Shown here piece after piece: positions 17,237 through 24,689 of a stretch of DNA of 64,000 nt. A program made the position numbers and the translations under genes. This DNA is from Lysobacter arvi. GTDB taxonomy: Bacteria > Pseudomonadota > Gammaproteobacteria > Xanthomonadales > Xanthomonadaceae. Under the pieces are notes generated by a model that searched no databases, was not told the DNA's origin, and saw only the letters and a list, made by a program, of their open reading frames with translations. The stretch lies in contig JARUHG010000003.1 of NCBI GenBank assembly GCA_031216755.1, positions 419,488 through 483,487 on the forward strand, in the 5' to 3' direction. Position 1 is the stretch's first letter, and the number at the start of each line of letters is the position of its first letter.

Positions 17237-18655
17237 ATGGCCAACACGAAGAAGACCTTCCTGCTTCCCGATCTCGGCGAAGGCCTGCCCGACGCGACGA
17301 TCGTCGAGTGGTACGTGAAGGAAGGCGACACGATCCGCCTCGACGACAACCTGGTGTCGATGGAAACCGCCAAGGCCGTCGTCGACGTGCCCTCGCCCGT
17401 CTCGGGCAAGGTGGTGAAGCTCGCCGGGGCCGCGGGCGACGTGATCGTCACCGGCAAGATGCTGGCCGAGTTCGAGATCGATCCGTCGATGCCGCAGCGC
17501 GCCGAAGGCCAGGACACCGGCCACCACCATGGCGCGGGCAGCCACGCGCCGGAGGACGGCGACAAGGTCGTCGCATCGGACGAAGGCGGCGTCATCAGCG
17601 ATGCGGGCGAACCAGCACCCAAGGGCGAAGCGCGTGCGGATTCGGGCACGGTCGTCGGCGCGATGCAGAGCTCCGATGCGGTGCGCAGCGAACAGGCCGT
17701 CGCGGTGGGCGGCGTGAAGGCCATGCCGGCGGTGCGCGCGATGGCGCGCAAGCTCGGCGTGGACATCGCGCGCGTGCGTGCGTCCGGCGCCGACGGCGTG
17801 GTGACGATGGACGACGTGAAGCGCGCGGCCGCCGACGGTTCGGCTTCCGGCGTGGCCTCGTCCGCGCGGGTGAAAGGCACCGGCGGCGCCGACCTGCCGA
17901 CGTCCCGCCCGCACCCCAGCGCGGCCCCGCAAATGCGGGAAGCGACGGCACCGGCGCGCAGCACCCTGTCGCAGGGCGGCAAGCCGATGCGCACGCAGCC
18001 GCCGGGCGTGTCCGCCAGCGGCCAGCCGGAACAGCTCAAGGGCGTGCGCCGCAACATGGCGCGCGTGATGGCCGATGCGCACGCCAAGGTCGTGCCGACC
18101 ACGCTGTGCGACGACGCCGACCTGCACGCATGGTTGGGCAAGCAGGACATCACGGCGCGTCTGGTGCGCGCGATCGTCGCCGCATGCAAGGCCGTGCCCG
18201 CGCTCAACGCGTGGTTCGACGGCGAGACGCTCACCCGCACGCTGCATCCGCACGTGGACATCGGCATCGCCGTGGACACCGAGGACGGCCTGTTCGTTCC
18301 GGCGCTGCGCAACGCCGACATGCTCGACGGCAACGGCGTGCGCGCGGCGATCCAGCGCCTGCGCGCGCAGGTGGAGGACCGCACGATCCCGGCGACGGAG
18401 CTGAGCGGCTACACCATCTCGCTGTCGAACTTCGGCATGTTCGCCGGCCGCTATGCGACGCCGGTGGTGGTGCCGCCGTGCGTGGCGATCGTCGGCGCAG
18501 GCAAGCTCAGCCACGACGTCGTCGCGGTGATGGGCGGCATCGAAGTGCATCGCCGCATGCCGATCTCGCTGACCTTCGACCACCGCGCCTGCACGGGCGG
18601 CGAAGCGGCGCGCTTCCTGAAGGCGCTGCTGGACGACATGGCCGCACCGCAGTAA
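17237..18655 (+). CDS. 2-oxoacid dehydrogenase E2, lipoyl acyltransferase
   Basis: A 472-residue E2 core protein. A single lipoyl domain spans residues 5-80, with the lipoylated lysine in SMETAKAVVDV (K46). A long low-complexity linker follows, then a peripheral-subunit-binding domain (~163-198, VRAMARKLGVDIARV). A second linker leads to the catalytic acyltransferase domain (~265-472). The catalytic His is in DHRACTGGEAARF (about H449); the Asp of the usual DHRxxDG motif is replaced by Thr. No E3 (lipoamide dehydrogenase) gene follows, so E3 must come from elsewhere. ATG 17237 gives the normal start next to the lipoyl domain. Confidence 0.95.
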   Translation: MANTKKTFLLPDLGEGLPDATIVEWYVKEGDTIRLDDNLVSMETAKAVVDVPSPVSGKVVKLAGAAGDVIVTGKMLAEFEIDPSMPQRAEGQDTGHHHGAGSHAPEDGDKVVASDEGGVISDAGEPAPKGEARADSGTVVGAMQSSDAVRSEQAVAVGGVKAMPAVRAMARKLGVDIARVRASGADGVVTMDDVKRAAADGSASGVASSARVKGTGGADLPTSRPHPSAAPQMREATAPARSTLSQGGKPMRTQPPGVSASGQPEQLKGVRRNMARVMADAHAKVVPTTLCDDADLHAWLGKQDITARLVRAIVAACKAVPALNAWFDGETLTRTLHPHVDIGIAVDTEDGLFVPALRNADMLDGNGVRAAIQRLRAQVEDRTIPATELSGYTISLSNFGMFAGRYATPVVVPPCVAIVGAGKLSHDVVAVMGGIEVHRRMPISLTFDHRACTGGEAARFLKALLDDMAAPQ

Positions 18656-18662
18656 CGCGCAG

Positions 18663-18695
18663 TAGTCCGGGCAAGGCACGGCCGCACCCGGGATG
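18663..18695. repeat. REP-like repeat, family C, single copy
   Basis: TAGTCCGGGCAAGG...GCACCCGGG, similar to 10408-10440; 7 bases after the E2 stop. Confidence 0.6.
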
Positions 18696-18711
18696 GCCTC
18701 ACCTTAGCCAC

Positions 18712-18737
18712 GCTGCTGACAGGAGGTTGTCAGCAGC
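18712..18737 (+). promoter_or_regulatory. Hairpin with Shine-Dalgarno-like loop upstream of the VOC gene
   Basis: GCTGCTGACA (18712-18721) pairs perfectly with TGTCAGCAGC (18728-18737); the 6-base loop is GGAGGT. No T-run follows. It could end E2 transcription or act in the leader of the VOC gene at 18780. Confidence 0.4.
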
Positions 18738-18779
18738 TGCGGTACAACCTGCTCCCACCGACACGAAGGGAGCCCCGCC

Positions 18780-19166
18780 ATGGCCCACCGCAGCCGTCTT
18801 GCCGGTTTCATCATCGACTGCAAGACCGACGACCTCGACGCCGCCGCCGATTTCTGGAGCCAGGCGCTCGGCGTGACCATCGCCGATCGCCACGCGGGCG
18901 ACGACACCGCCGAGTACCAGAACTTCGGCAACACGCCGGGCGATCTGTACATCGAGGTGCAGAAGGTCGACCACCCATCGCGCGTGCACCTGGATATCGA
19001 AGCCGACGACATCGATGCCGAAGCCGCGCGGCTGGAGAAACTCGGTGCGAAGAAGGTCGCCTTCGTGAAGCGCTGGTGGGTGATGGAAGCGCCCACCGGC
19101 CAGCGCTTCTGCGTGGTGAAGATGAAGGAGCCGGAGAAGCGGTCGGTGCCGAACGAGTGGCCGTGA
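18780..19166 (+). CDS. VOC-superfamily (glyoxalase/bleomycin-resistance-like) protein
   Basis: A 128-residue single vicinal-oxygen-chelate domain with FIIDCKTDDLDAAADFWSQA at the first beta-alpha unit and WWVMEAPTGQRFCVVKM at the second. Members include glyoxalases, dioxygenases and antibiotic-binding proteins; no specific substrate can be given. A paralogue sits at 62272-62652 and shares the RVHLDIE and WWVMEAPTG.RFCV blocks. ATG 18780 follows AAGGGAG. The gene is isolated after a REP-like repeat and a hairpin. Confidence 0.85.
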   Translation: MAHRSRLAGFIIDCKTDDLDAAADFWSQALGVTIADRHAGDDTAEYQNFGNTPGDLYIEVQKVDHPSRVHLDIEADDIDAEAARLEKLGAKKVAFVKRWWVMEAPTGQRFCVVKMKEPEKRSVPNEWP

Positions 19167-19298
19167 GGCGTCACCGTCTTCGAAAGCCAAGCCGATGCCA
19201 TCCATGGCGCAGCGCTGTCGACTCCGGCGAGCCCTGCCCGGCCCTCCATGGCCGGTCGTTCGGCGGGCCACGCGGCAGTGCCGCGTGAGCGGCCCGCC

Positions 19299-20399
19299 TC
19301 ACCCGTGCAGCGGCGTGTCGTCGACGACCACGCGATTGCGCCCCGTGGCTTTCGCGCGATACAGCGCCTGGTCGGCGCGGTCGAATACCTGCTCGGACCA
19401 GTCGCGCGTCGGTTCGCCGGCGGCCAGCCCCATCGACACCGTCAGCGTGAACGGCAGCGGCGCCACCGCGATGCGCTGGCGAATCCGCTCGGCGACCTGC
19501 ACGGCCTGCGCCAGGCGCGTGTCCGGGAGCAGGATCAGGAATTCCTCGCCGCCGTAACGCACGGCGATGTCGCCCTCGCGAATCGACGCGTTGACCGCAT
19601 CGGCCACGGCACGCAGCGCGCGATCGCCGAGCAGATGCCCGTGGCGATCGTTGACGTCCTTGAAGTGGTCCACGTCGAGCAGCATCAGCGTGTACGGCGC
19701 CTGCTGCAGCGATCGCATGGCCTCGGCGTTGTCGCGCAGCTGCGCGAGCGCGGAACGGTTCAGCAGGCCGGTAAGCGCGTCGTGCGTGGCGCGATGTTCG
19801 AGCAGGTCGTGGCGACGCTGCAGGTCCGCGCGCGCATCCTCCAGGCGCTGCGCGAAGGCCTCGCGCTCGGTCAGCAGGCGTCGCTGCTCCATCGCGTAAC
19901 GCCGCAGCTCCAGCAGGTGCTGCGTCTGCCGCGCGAGCACTTCCAATCCTTCGCGCTGCGCCTCCGTGAGCGTGCGCGGCTTGTTGTCGAGCACGCACAC
20001 CACGCCGAGCGGCTGGCCGTCCGGACTGAGCAACGGCACGCCCGCATAGAAGCGCAGCGCATCGCCGTCCACGCGCATCGCCGGCTGCGGAAGCTCCGGA
20101 TGTTCGTGCAGGTCCTCGACCACGAGCATGCGGTCTGGCTGGCGGATCGCGCGATCGCAGATCGCCTCGCTGCGCGCGGTCTCGCGGACGTCCAGGCCGA
20201 TCTGCGCCTTGAACCACTGGCGATCGTGGTCGATCAGCGAGATCGCCGCGGCCGGCACGTCGCAGAGCGTGACGGCCAGACGCACAATATCGTCGTACGG
20301 CTGCTCCGGCACGGAGTCCACCACCGCATACGCGTCCAGCGCGGCCTGGCGGCGCGCCTCGTCGGACGTTGGCGGAGGAAGGGAACGCAGCGCGGACAT
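19299..20399 (-). CDS. GAF-GGDEF diguanylate cyclase
   Basis: A 366-residue soluble protein: an N-terminal GAF sensor domain (about 25-170; DRQWFKAQIGLDVRETARSE and GVPLLSPDGQPLGVVCVLD are typical), a coiled-coil linker (170-210), then a GGDEF domain with the active motif YGGEEFLILLP. An intact I-site REGD lies five residues before it, so product inhibition by c-di-GMP is expected. It makes c-di-GMP from GTP, controlling motility and biofilm. ATG 20399 is used; a TTG 12 bases upstream is possible. The GAF ligand is unknown. No EAL domain. Confidence 0.95.
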   Translation of the reverse strand: MSALRSLPPPTSDEARRQAALDAYAVVDSVPEQPYDDIVRLAVTLCDVPAAAISLIDHDRQWFKAQIGLDVRETARSEAICDRAIRQPDRMLVVEDLHEHPELPQPAMRVDGDALRFYAGVPLLSPDGQPLGVVCVLDNKPRTLTEAQREGLEVLARQTQHLLELRRYAMEQRRLLTEREAFAQRLEDARADLQRRHDLLEHRATHDALTGLLNRSALAQLRDNAEAMRSLQQAPYTLMLLDVDHFKDVNDRHGHLLGDRALRAVADAVNASIREGDIAVRYGGEEFLILLPDTRLAQAVQVAERIRQRIAVAPLPFTLTVSMGLAAGEPTRDWSEQVFDRADQALYRAKATGRNRVVVDDTPLHG

Positions 20400-20490
20400 G
20401 GACGACGCCAAAAAAGGTCGCTAAGGCTACTCCCGCCCAGCGTGCCGCCGCGTGATCCAGCCCACAACCTGGGCCGTTCGCGGTGGGCGT

Positions 20491-21468
20491 TCAGCCTTCC
20501 GCAGGCGCCGCGCGCACCTGAACGGGCCGGGCCGCCGCGTTTTCCCGCGCCAGCCATATCTCGAGCCCCTGCGCATTGAGCTCGATGTCGATGGCGAGCA
20601 GCGCGCGGACGTCCTCCGGCGAGAGCGGCGCGCCGTGCGCTCGCGCCCGCTCGACATACAGCGCGGCGAGCGAGTCCACCAGCCGCCCGTGCCGGTCGGC
20701 GTGCCCGTGCGCCTGTCGCGCGAGCGCCACCATCGCGTCGATCTGCTCGATGAGGTCGTTGCCGAGCCGCGCGACGTCGCCCACGCGGCCGTAATGCGTG
20801 AGATGCATCGCCGCCGGATCGCGCGCGAGCATGGTCCGGATCGATGCCTTCAACGGCTCGGGTTCGAACTGCACCGGCGAGGTGGTCGGGATCACGAAGG
20901 GCGCGCCGTGCGCGTTGTCGAACTCGCGATACGACAGGCCGAACGTGTCGCCGGTGAACCAGCTGCGACTGCGCTCGTCCCACACGCAAAGGTGGTGGCG
21001 CGCATGGCCGGGCGTGTCGATGCACAGCAGCGGACGCCCGGCGAGGTCGAGCGTCTCGCCGTCGCGCACTTCGCGCACGCGTGCGGCGTCGACCGGTGCG
21101 ATCTCGCCATAGCTGCGCGCGATTTCCTCCTCGCCATACACCGCCGTGGCGCCGGCGACGAGGCGCGCGGGATCGATCATGTGCGGCGCGCCGCGCGGAT
21201 GCACCGCGAGCCGTGCGTTCGGCAACGCGCGCATCAGCGCACCTGCACCACCGGCGTGGTCCAGGTGGACGTGAGTGAGGATCAGCCAGTCGACGTCCTC
21301 CGGCCTCAGGCCCTGCCACGACAGCGCATCGAGCATCGCGGGAACCGAATGCTGCGTGCCGCAATCGATGTAGGCACCGCGACCGTGCTCGACGATCAGA
21401 TAGGCCGCATCGAAATTCGGCCGCTGGAACCCGGTGTCGATGGTGACGATGCCGTGCGCGTCGTTCAT
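20491..21468 (-). CDS. MBL-fold metallohydrolase
   Basis: A 325-residue metallo-beta-lactamase-fold hydrolase with the canonical di-zinc motif THVHLDHAGG (about residues 65-74), a downstream His in DTPGHARHHLCV, and Asp in WFTGDTFG. A C-terminal helical extension (~215-325) is similar to that in hydrolases acting on thioesters or lactones. Length and the extension rule out a classical beta-lactamase. The substrate is unknown. Transcribed alone on the minus strand, upstream of the diguanylate cyclase by 91 bases. Confidence 0.9.
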   Translation of the reverse strand: MNDAHGIVTIDTGFQRPNFDAAYLIVEHGRGAYIDCGTQHSVPAMLDALSWQGLRPEDVDWLILTHVHLDHAGGAGALMRALPNARLAVHPRGAPHMIDPARLVAGATAVYGEEEIARSYGEIAPVDAARVREVRDGETLDLAGRPLLCIDTPGHARHHLCVWDERSRSWFTGDTFGLSYREFDNAHGAPFVIPTTSPVQFEPEPLKASIRTMLARDPAAMHLTHYGRVGDVARLGNDLIEQIDAMVALARQAHGHADRHGRLVDSLAALYVERARAHGAPLSPEDVRALLAIDIELNAQGLEIWLARENAAARPVQVRAAPAEG

Positions 21469-21561
21469 GCCGTGCGGCTCCCTCGTGAGACATCAACGCA
21501 GTCTAGGACGGCCGGCGTGATGCGGCGATGCGGCTTTGGTCGGGACGCCGACGCAGCGCGT

Positions 21562-21873
21562 TCAGTGGCTGCGCGACAACCAGCGGCGGCGTACGAAGAA
21601 CGCCATGGTGAGCACCGCGAGGAAGACACCGTAGCCGACCGCCGTGGCCAGGACCTGCTGCCACATCTTTCCGTACACCGGATCGGCGCTGGCGTGCGAC
21701 CAGTACAGGCTCAACAGGAACGACGTGATCGCCAGCAGCAGCGACACGCCGTCGAACAGCTTGCGCGCCGCGGTGCGCGGCTGGCGCGGGAACATCCAGA
21801 ACAACGCGCCCAGGATCGCGAACCACGGCAGGAACAGGATCAGCGCGAGGTTGAGCTCGACGAACGGGTTCAT
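21562..21873 (-). CDS. Small three-helix membrane protein coupled to trpS
   Basis: A 103-residue membrane protein with three hydrophobic segments (about 7-25, 42-62, 70-92) and basic patches PRQPRTAARK and RRRW. Its ATG overlaps the trpS stop (ATGA), implying coupling. A clear paralogue is at 43218-43559: both have LNLALILF/LHLALILF, PWFA.L.ALFW, PRQPR and Y..MW.QV.AT..YG. No function is known. It is conserved in two operonic settings here, which argues that it is a real protein. Confidence 0.8.
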   Translation of the reverse strand: MNPFVELNLALILFLPWFAILGALFWMFPRQPRTAARKLFDGVSLLLAITSFLLSLYWSHASADPVYGKMWQQVLATAVGYGVFLAVLTMAFFVRRRWLSRSH

Positions 21874-23201
21874 GCCTTCTGCGCGCTCTTTTCCTGTTCG
21901 GCTTCGATCATCGCCGCGAGCGCCTCGCGCACGTCGTCCGCCGACGCACCGCCGGTGGGCTCGGCCACGCCGGCGAGCGCATCCAGCCCCGTCGCGCCGG
22001 ATTTCAGCTTCGCGATGAGCGTCCCCGCCTCGCGCGCGGAGTCGAACGCAGCGCTCTGCAGCAGCACGCGATCGCCGTCGACGAGCTTGAAGTAGAAGCG
22101 CCCGTCGGCTTCGCGGTACTGCTTGAACGTCGGCACCGACGCCTTCACCGCCTTGCCTTTGCCGCCGGCATGCGCCTGCGACAGATCGCGCAGGCCGACG
22201 GCCGAGCGCAGCGCGTCCAGCGTGGGTCGTGCGTAACGCTCGCGCAGGCGTTGCGCGCCGTCGCGCAGGATGGTTTCGATGTGCGCCGGTTGCGCGATCA
22301 GGGCGTCGTACTTCTCGCGCAGCGGCGAAATCTCGCGGTCGATGCGCTCGAACAGCGCCTGCTTCGCTTCGCCCCACGCGATGCCGTCGGCGAACGCGCG
22401 GCGCATCGCAGCGGTTTCCTCATGGGATGCGAACGCCTGGTAGAGCTGGAACACGTTGGACGTGTCCGCGTCCTTCGCCTCGCCCGGCGCGCGGGAGTCG
22501 GTGACGATCGAGTAGATGAGCTTCTTCAGCGTCTCGCGTGGCGCGAACAGCGGGATCGTGTTGTCGTAGCTCTTGCTCATCTTGCGGCCGTCGAGGCCCG
22601 GGAGCGTCGCCACGTTCTCGTCGATCACCGCCTCGGGCAGCACGAAGTAATCCTTGCCCGCGGCCTCGCCGTAGAGATGGTTGAACCGCTGGCCGATATC
22701 GCGCGCCATCTCGATGTGCTGGATCTGGTCGCGACCGACCGGCACCTGGTTCGCGTTGAACAGCAGGATGTCGGCGGCCATCAGCACCGGATACATGAAG
22801 AGGCCGGCGCTCACGCCCGCGTCGTCGTCCTCGCCCGCCTCACGGTTCTTGTCGACCGCGGCCTTGTAGGCGTGCGCGCGATTGAGCAGGCCCTTGCCGG
22901 CGACGCAGGTCAGGAACCACGTCAGTTCCTGCACTTCCGGTACGTCGCTCTGGCGATAGAACCACACCTTGTCCGGTTCCAGGCCGCACGCCAGCCAGGT
23001 GGCGGCGATTTCCAGCGTCGAGCGCTGCACGCGCGCCGGGTCCTGCACCTTGATCAGGGCGTGGTAGTCGGCGAGGAAGTAGAAGCTCTCCACATGCGGC
23101 GCCCGGCTGGCGGCGACGGCGGGGCGGATCGCGCCGACGTAGTTGCCCAGGTGTGGGGTGCCCGAAGTGGTGATGCCGGTGAGGACGCGGGTGAGGCTCA
23201 T
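21870..23201 (-). CDS. trpS: Tryptophanyl-tRNA synthetase with C-terminal extension
   Basis: A 443-residue class I synthetase charging tRNA-Trp. The HIGH-equivalent is TPHLGN (15-20) and the KMSKS loop is at 207-211. The core fits the usual ~335 residues; beyond ~345 comes an added ~100-residue tail. It includes a DUF1508/YegP-like segment (about 357-402: FKQYREADGRFYFKL then SAREAGTLIAKLK) and an Ala/Glu-rich end. The tail role is unknown; similar tails are recalled from other Xanthomonadaceae TrpS. The start ATG 23201 is clear. A small membrane gene is coupled downstream. Confidence 0.97.
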   Translation of the reverse strand: MSLTRVLTGITTSGTPHLGNYVGAIRPAVAASRAPHVESFYFLADYHALIKVQDPARVQRSTLEIAATWLACGLEPDKVWFYRQSDVPEVQELTWFLTCVAGKGLLNRAHAYKAAVDKNREAGEDDDAGVSAGLFMYPVLMAADILLFNANQVPVGRDQIQHIEMARDIGQRFNHLYGEAAGKDYFVLPEAVIDENVATLPGLDGRKMSKSYDNTIPLFAPRETLKKLIYSIVTDSRAPGEAKDADTSNVFQLYQAFASHEETAAMRRAFADGIAWGEAKQALFERIDREISPLREKYDALIAQPAHIETILRDGAQRLRERYARPTLDALRSAVGLRDLSQAHAGGKGKAVKASVPTFKQYREADGRFYFKLVDGDRVLLQSAAFDSAREAGTLIAKLKSGATGLDALAGVAEPTGGASADDVREALAAMIEAEQEKSAQKA

Positions 23202-23281
23202 GGAACGCTGGCCGGGAAAACGGCCTCACAGTGTACCCGGCGTGCGGGGCGCCGGCCCGGGCGCCCGCCAGCCGCGAGAAA

Positions 23282-23306
23282 GGGCGGTCCGCGTGCGCGT
23301 CCGCCC
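23282..23306 (-). terminator. Terminator of the CsbD gene
   Basis: Stem GGGCGG (23282-23287) with CCGCCC (23301-23306); on the minus strand it is followed by TTTCTC. It lies 70-95 bases after the csbD-like stop. Confidence 0.5.
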
Positions 23307-23376
23307 TGTCTTCCTGCCCGGTTGCGCGCGCCGGTGGCGAGGGTTCGCCCCAGGCCGGCGCGCGCGCCGCATGTCA

Positions 23377-23577
23377 TCAGTTCAACGACTTCTCGAAATC
23401 GCGGACTTCCTGCTGGGCGCGATCGCGCTCCCAACCGTAACGTTCCTGCAGCTTGCCTGCGAGGTATTCGGCGTTTCCTTCGGCGACGTCGAAGTCGTCG
23501 TCGGTCAGATCGCCCCAGCGCGCCTGCGCCTTGCCCTTCAGCTGGGTCCACTTGCCGGCAATGATGTCTTTGTTCAT
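23377..23577 (-). CDS. CsbD-family stress protein
   Basis: A 66-residue hydrophilic, highly charged protein of the CsbD family (YjbJ type): [20 protein letters not shown], then WGDLTDDD and [10 protein letters not shown]. CsbD proteins are abundant under general stress and in stationary phase; their molecular role is unclear. The start at 23577 is chosen because AAGAGGA lies 9 bases before it; an ATG 9 bases upstream sits too close to that Shine-Dalgarno. It lies next to three entericidin-type lipoproteins, also stress-associated. Confidence 0.9.
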   Translation of the reverse strand: MNKDIIAGKWTQLKGKAQARWGDLTDDDFDVAEGNAEYLAGKLQERYGWERDRAQQEVRDFEKSLN

Positions 23578-23741
23578 CCGTTGCATTCCTCTTGTCGTGG
23601 GATGCGGCGTTCGTGTGTACCGCACGCACAGCTTCGCAGCGAGCTCATTCGAGGAAAGTCGCGATTGTGTTAGACGCGGTTTGATATCGGTGAATGCACG
23701 CGAACCACGCGCCGCGCACGTTGCGAAAGCCTGAAAAACAA

Positions 23742-23763
23742 GGGGCCGGATCGCTCCGGCCCC
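23742..23763 (-). terminator. Terminator of entericidin gene 1
   Basis: GGGGCCGGA (23742-23750) pairs with TCCGGCCCC (23755-23763); the minus strand continues TTGTTTTTC. Confidence 0.85.
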
Positions 23764-23796
23764 TCGCCCACCATCACCCTCGCCACGCCCGCATCA

Positions 23797-23949
23797 TCAG
23801 CACTTGCCGTCCTTGCAATCCTGCGCCGTGTCTTCCACCTTCTCGCCCGCGCCTTGAATGTCCTTGCCGGCACCGGCGACGGTGTTGCAGGCGCTGAGGA
23901 AGCTCATGGAGAACAACGCCAGCAGCAGCAGAGCCATCGAACGCTTCAT
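23797..23949 (-). CDS. Entericidin-like small lipoprotein 1
   Basis: A 50-residue lipoprotein: signal MKRSMALLLLALFSMSFLSA followed by lipidated Cys (LSAC) and the entericidin tail NTVAGAGKDIQGAGEKVED. It has an extra C-terminal segment with two cysteines (QDCKDGKC) not found in its two neighbours. Entericidins A/B are a stress-induced membrane-lytic lipoprotein and its antidote in E. coli; which role this copy plays cannot be told. It has its own Shine-Dalgarno (GAGGAG) and its own terminator at 23742-23763. It shares a 39-base upstream element with copy 2. Confidence 0.9.
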   Translation of the reverse strand: MKRSMALLLLALFSMSFLSACNTVAGAGKDIQGAGEKVEDTAQDCKDGKC

Positions 23950-23995
23950 GAAAGTCTCCTCGACTCGTGAACCAGGCACGTCATCGTGCGGTGAT

Positions 23996-24034
23996 TGCAT
24001 CTGACGCGTGGCGCCGTGAAAGCCAAGTGGATGC
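23996..24034 (-). repeat. Duplicated upstream element, entericidin copy 1
   Basis: Begins TGCATCTGACGCG (23996) and ends GTGGATGC (24034), with the same spacing as 24321-24359. It lies 47 bases upstream of the entericidin 1 start and likely carries its promoter. Confidence 0.65.
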
Positions 24035-24085
24035 ATGCGCTGCGCATTCAGCGCTCGGCCAGCCTGCGGGCGTCGCGCAAAAGAG

Positions 24086-24108
24086 AAGGCCGGGCAGTGC
24101 CCGGCCTT
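24086..24108 (-). terminator. Terminator of entericidin gene 2
   Basis: AAGGCCGGGC (24086-24095) pairs with GCCCGGCCTT (24099-24108); the minus strand continues CTCTTTTG. Confidence 0.85.
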
Positions 24109-24136
24109 CCCACGCGTTCCGTGCCGTGCGCGGCGA

Positions 24137-24268
24137 TTACTTCGCCGCGTCTTCGACCTTCTCGCCCGCCTTCTGCACGTCCTTGCCGGCGCCGGCGACG
24201 GTGTTGCACGCGGTCAGCGTGCCGACGGAAAACAGGGCGAGCAGCAACAGGGCCATCAGACGCTTCAT
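24137..24268 (-). CDS. Entericidin-like small lipoprotein 2
   Basis: A 43-residue lipoprotein: signal MKRLMALLLLALFSVGTLTA then lipidated Cys (LTAC) and NTVAGAGKDVQKAGEKVED, ending AAK. It is the closest in form to EcnA/EcnB and nearly identical to copy 1 through the mature part, minus the C-terminal Cys pair. It has its own terminator and the duplicated upstream element at 24321-24359, so copies 1 and 2 look like a recent tandem duplication that included the promoter. Confidence 0.9.
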   Translation of the reverse strand: MKRLMALLLLALFSVGTLTACNTVAGAGKDVQKAGEKVEDAAK

Positions 24269-24320
24269 GGGGTTCACCTCGATTCGTTGGGACTGCTTGG
24301 TCACGCTCGGTGCGTGCGGG

Positions 24321-24359
24321 TGCATCTGACGCGAGGGGCCGTGAACGCGGGGTGGATGC
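24321..24359 (-). repeat. Duplicated upstream element, entericidin copy 2
   Basis: TGCATCTGACGCG (24321-24333) to GTGGATGC (24352-24359), same spacing as 23996-24034; 53 bases upstream of the entericidin 2 start. The third copy lacks it. Confidence 0.65.
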
Positions 24360-24394
24360 CGCTCGACCCGGTCGGTATCGACCGGAAAAACAAA

Positions 24395-24412
24395 GGCCGG
24401 CGTATGCCGGCC
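24395..24412 (-). terminator. Terminator of entericidin gene 3
   Basis: GGCCGGC (24395-24401) pairs with GCCGGCC (24406-24412); the minus strand continues TTTGTTTTTCC, a strong T-run. Confidence 0.85.
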
Positions 24413-24451
24413 CTCGTTGCGTGCGCGATGTCGCGCAATGGCCTGCGCCGA

Positions 24452-24586
24452 TTACCTGCTGGCCTTCTCGTCGATCTTCTGGCCGAGCTTCTCCACGTCC
24501 TTGCCCAGGCCTTCCATGGTGTTGCAGCCGTTGAGCAGGACGAGCGACAGGGCGACGAGCAGCAGCGTGGCGATGGAGCGCTTCAT
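24452..24586 (-). CDS. Entericidin-like small lipoprotein 3, diverged
   Basis: A 44-residue lipoprotein: signal MKRSIATLLLVALSLVLLNG, lipidated Cys in LNGC, then NTMEGLGKDVEKLGQKIDEK. It is the most diverged of the three, with a charged Glu/Lys-rich amphipathic tail rather than the Ala/Gly tail, and it lacks the duplicated upstream element. By analogy with ecnA/ecnB it could be the functional counterpart (toxin versus antidote) of copies 1 and 2; this is inference. Own terminator at 24395-24412. Confidence 0.88.
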   Translation of the reverse strand: MKRSIATLLLVALSLVLLNGCNTMEGLGKDVEKLGQKIDEKASR

Positions 24587-24689
24587 GGTCTCTCCGGGAG
24601 ACGTGATCGATGAGGGGCCGAAGGATCGCATGCCTGCGCCCACGCCGCACCTGTCCTCCGGCCGGCGCGGGCCCGTCGGCGGGACCGGT

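Noticed and set aside
15667..18384. 900-codon minus-strand frame across the E1/E2 operon
   Set aside because: The plus-strand E1 alpha, E1 beta, SH3 and E2 genes carry clear motifs; the opposite frame is a shadow.
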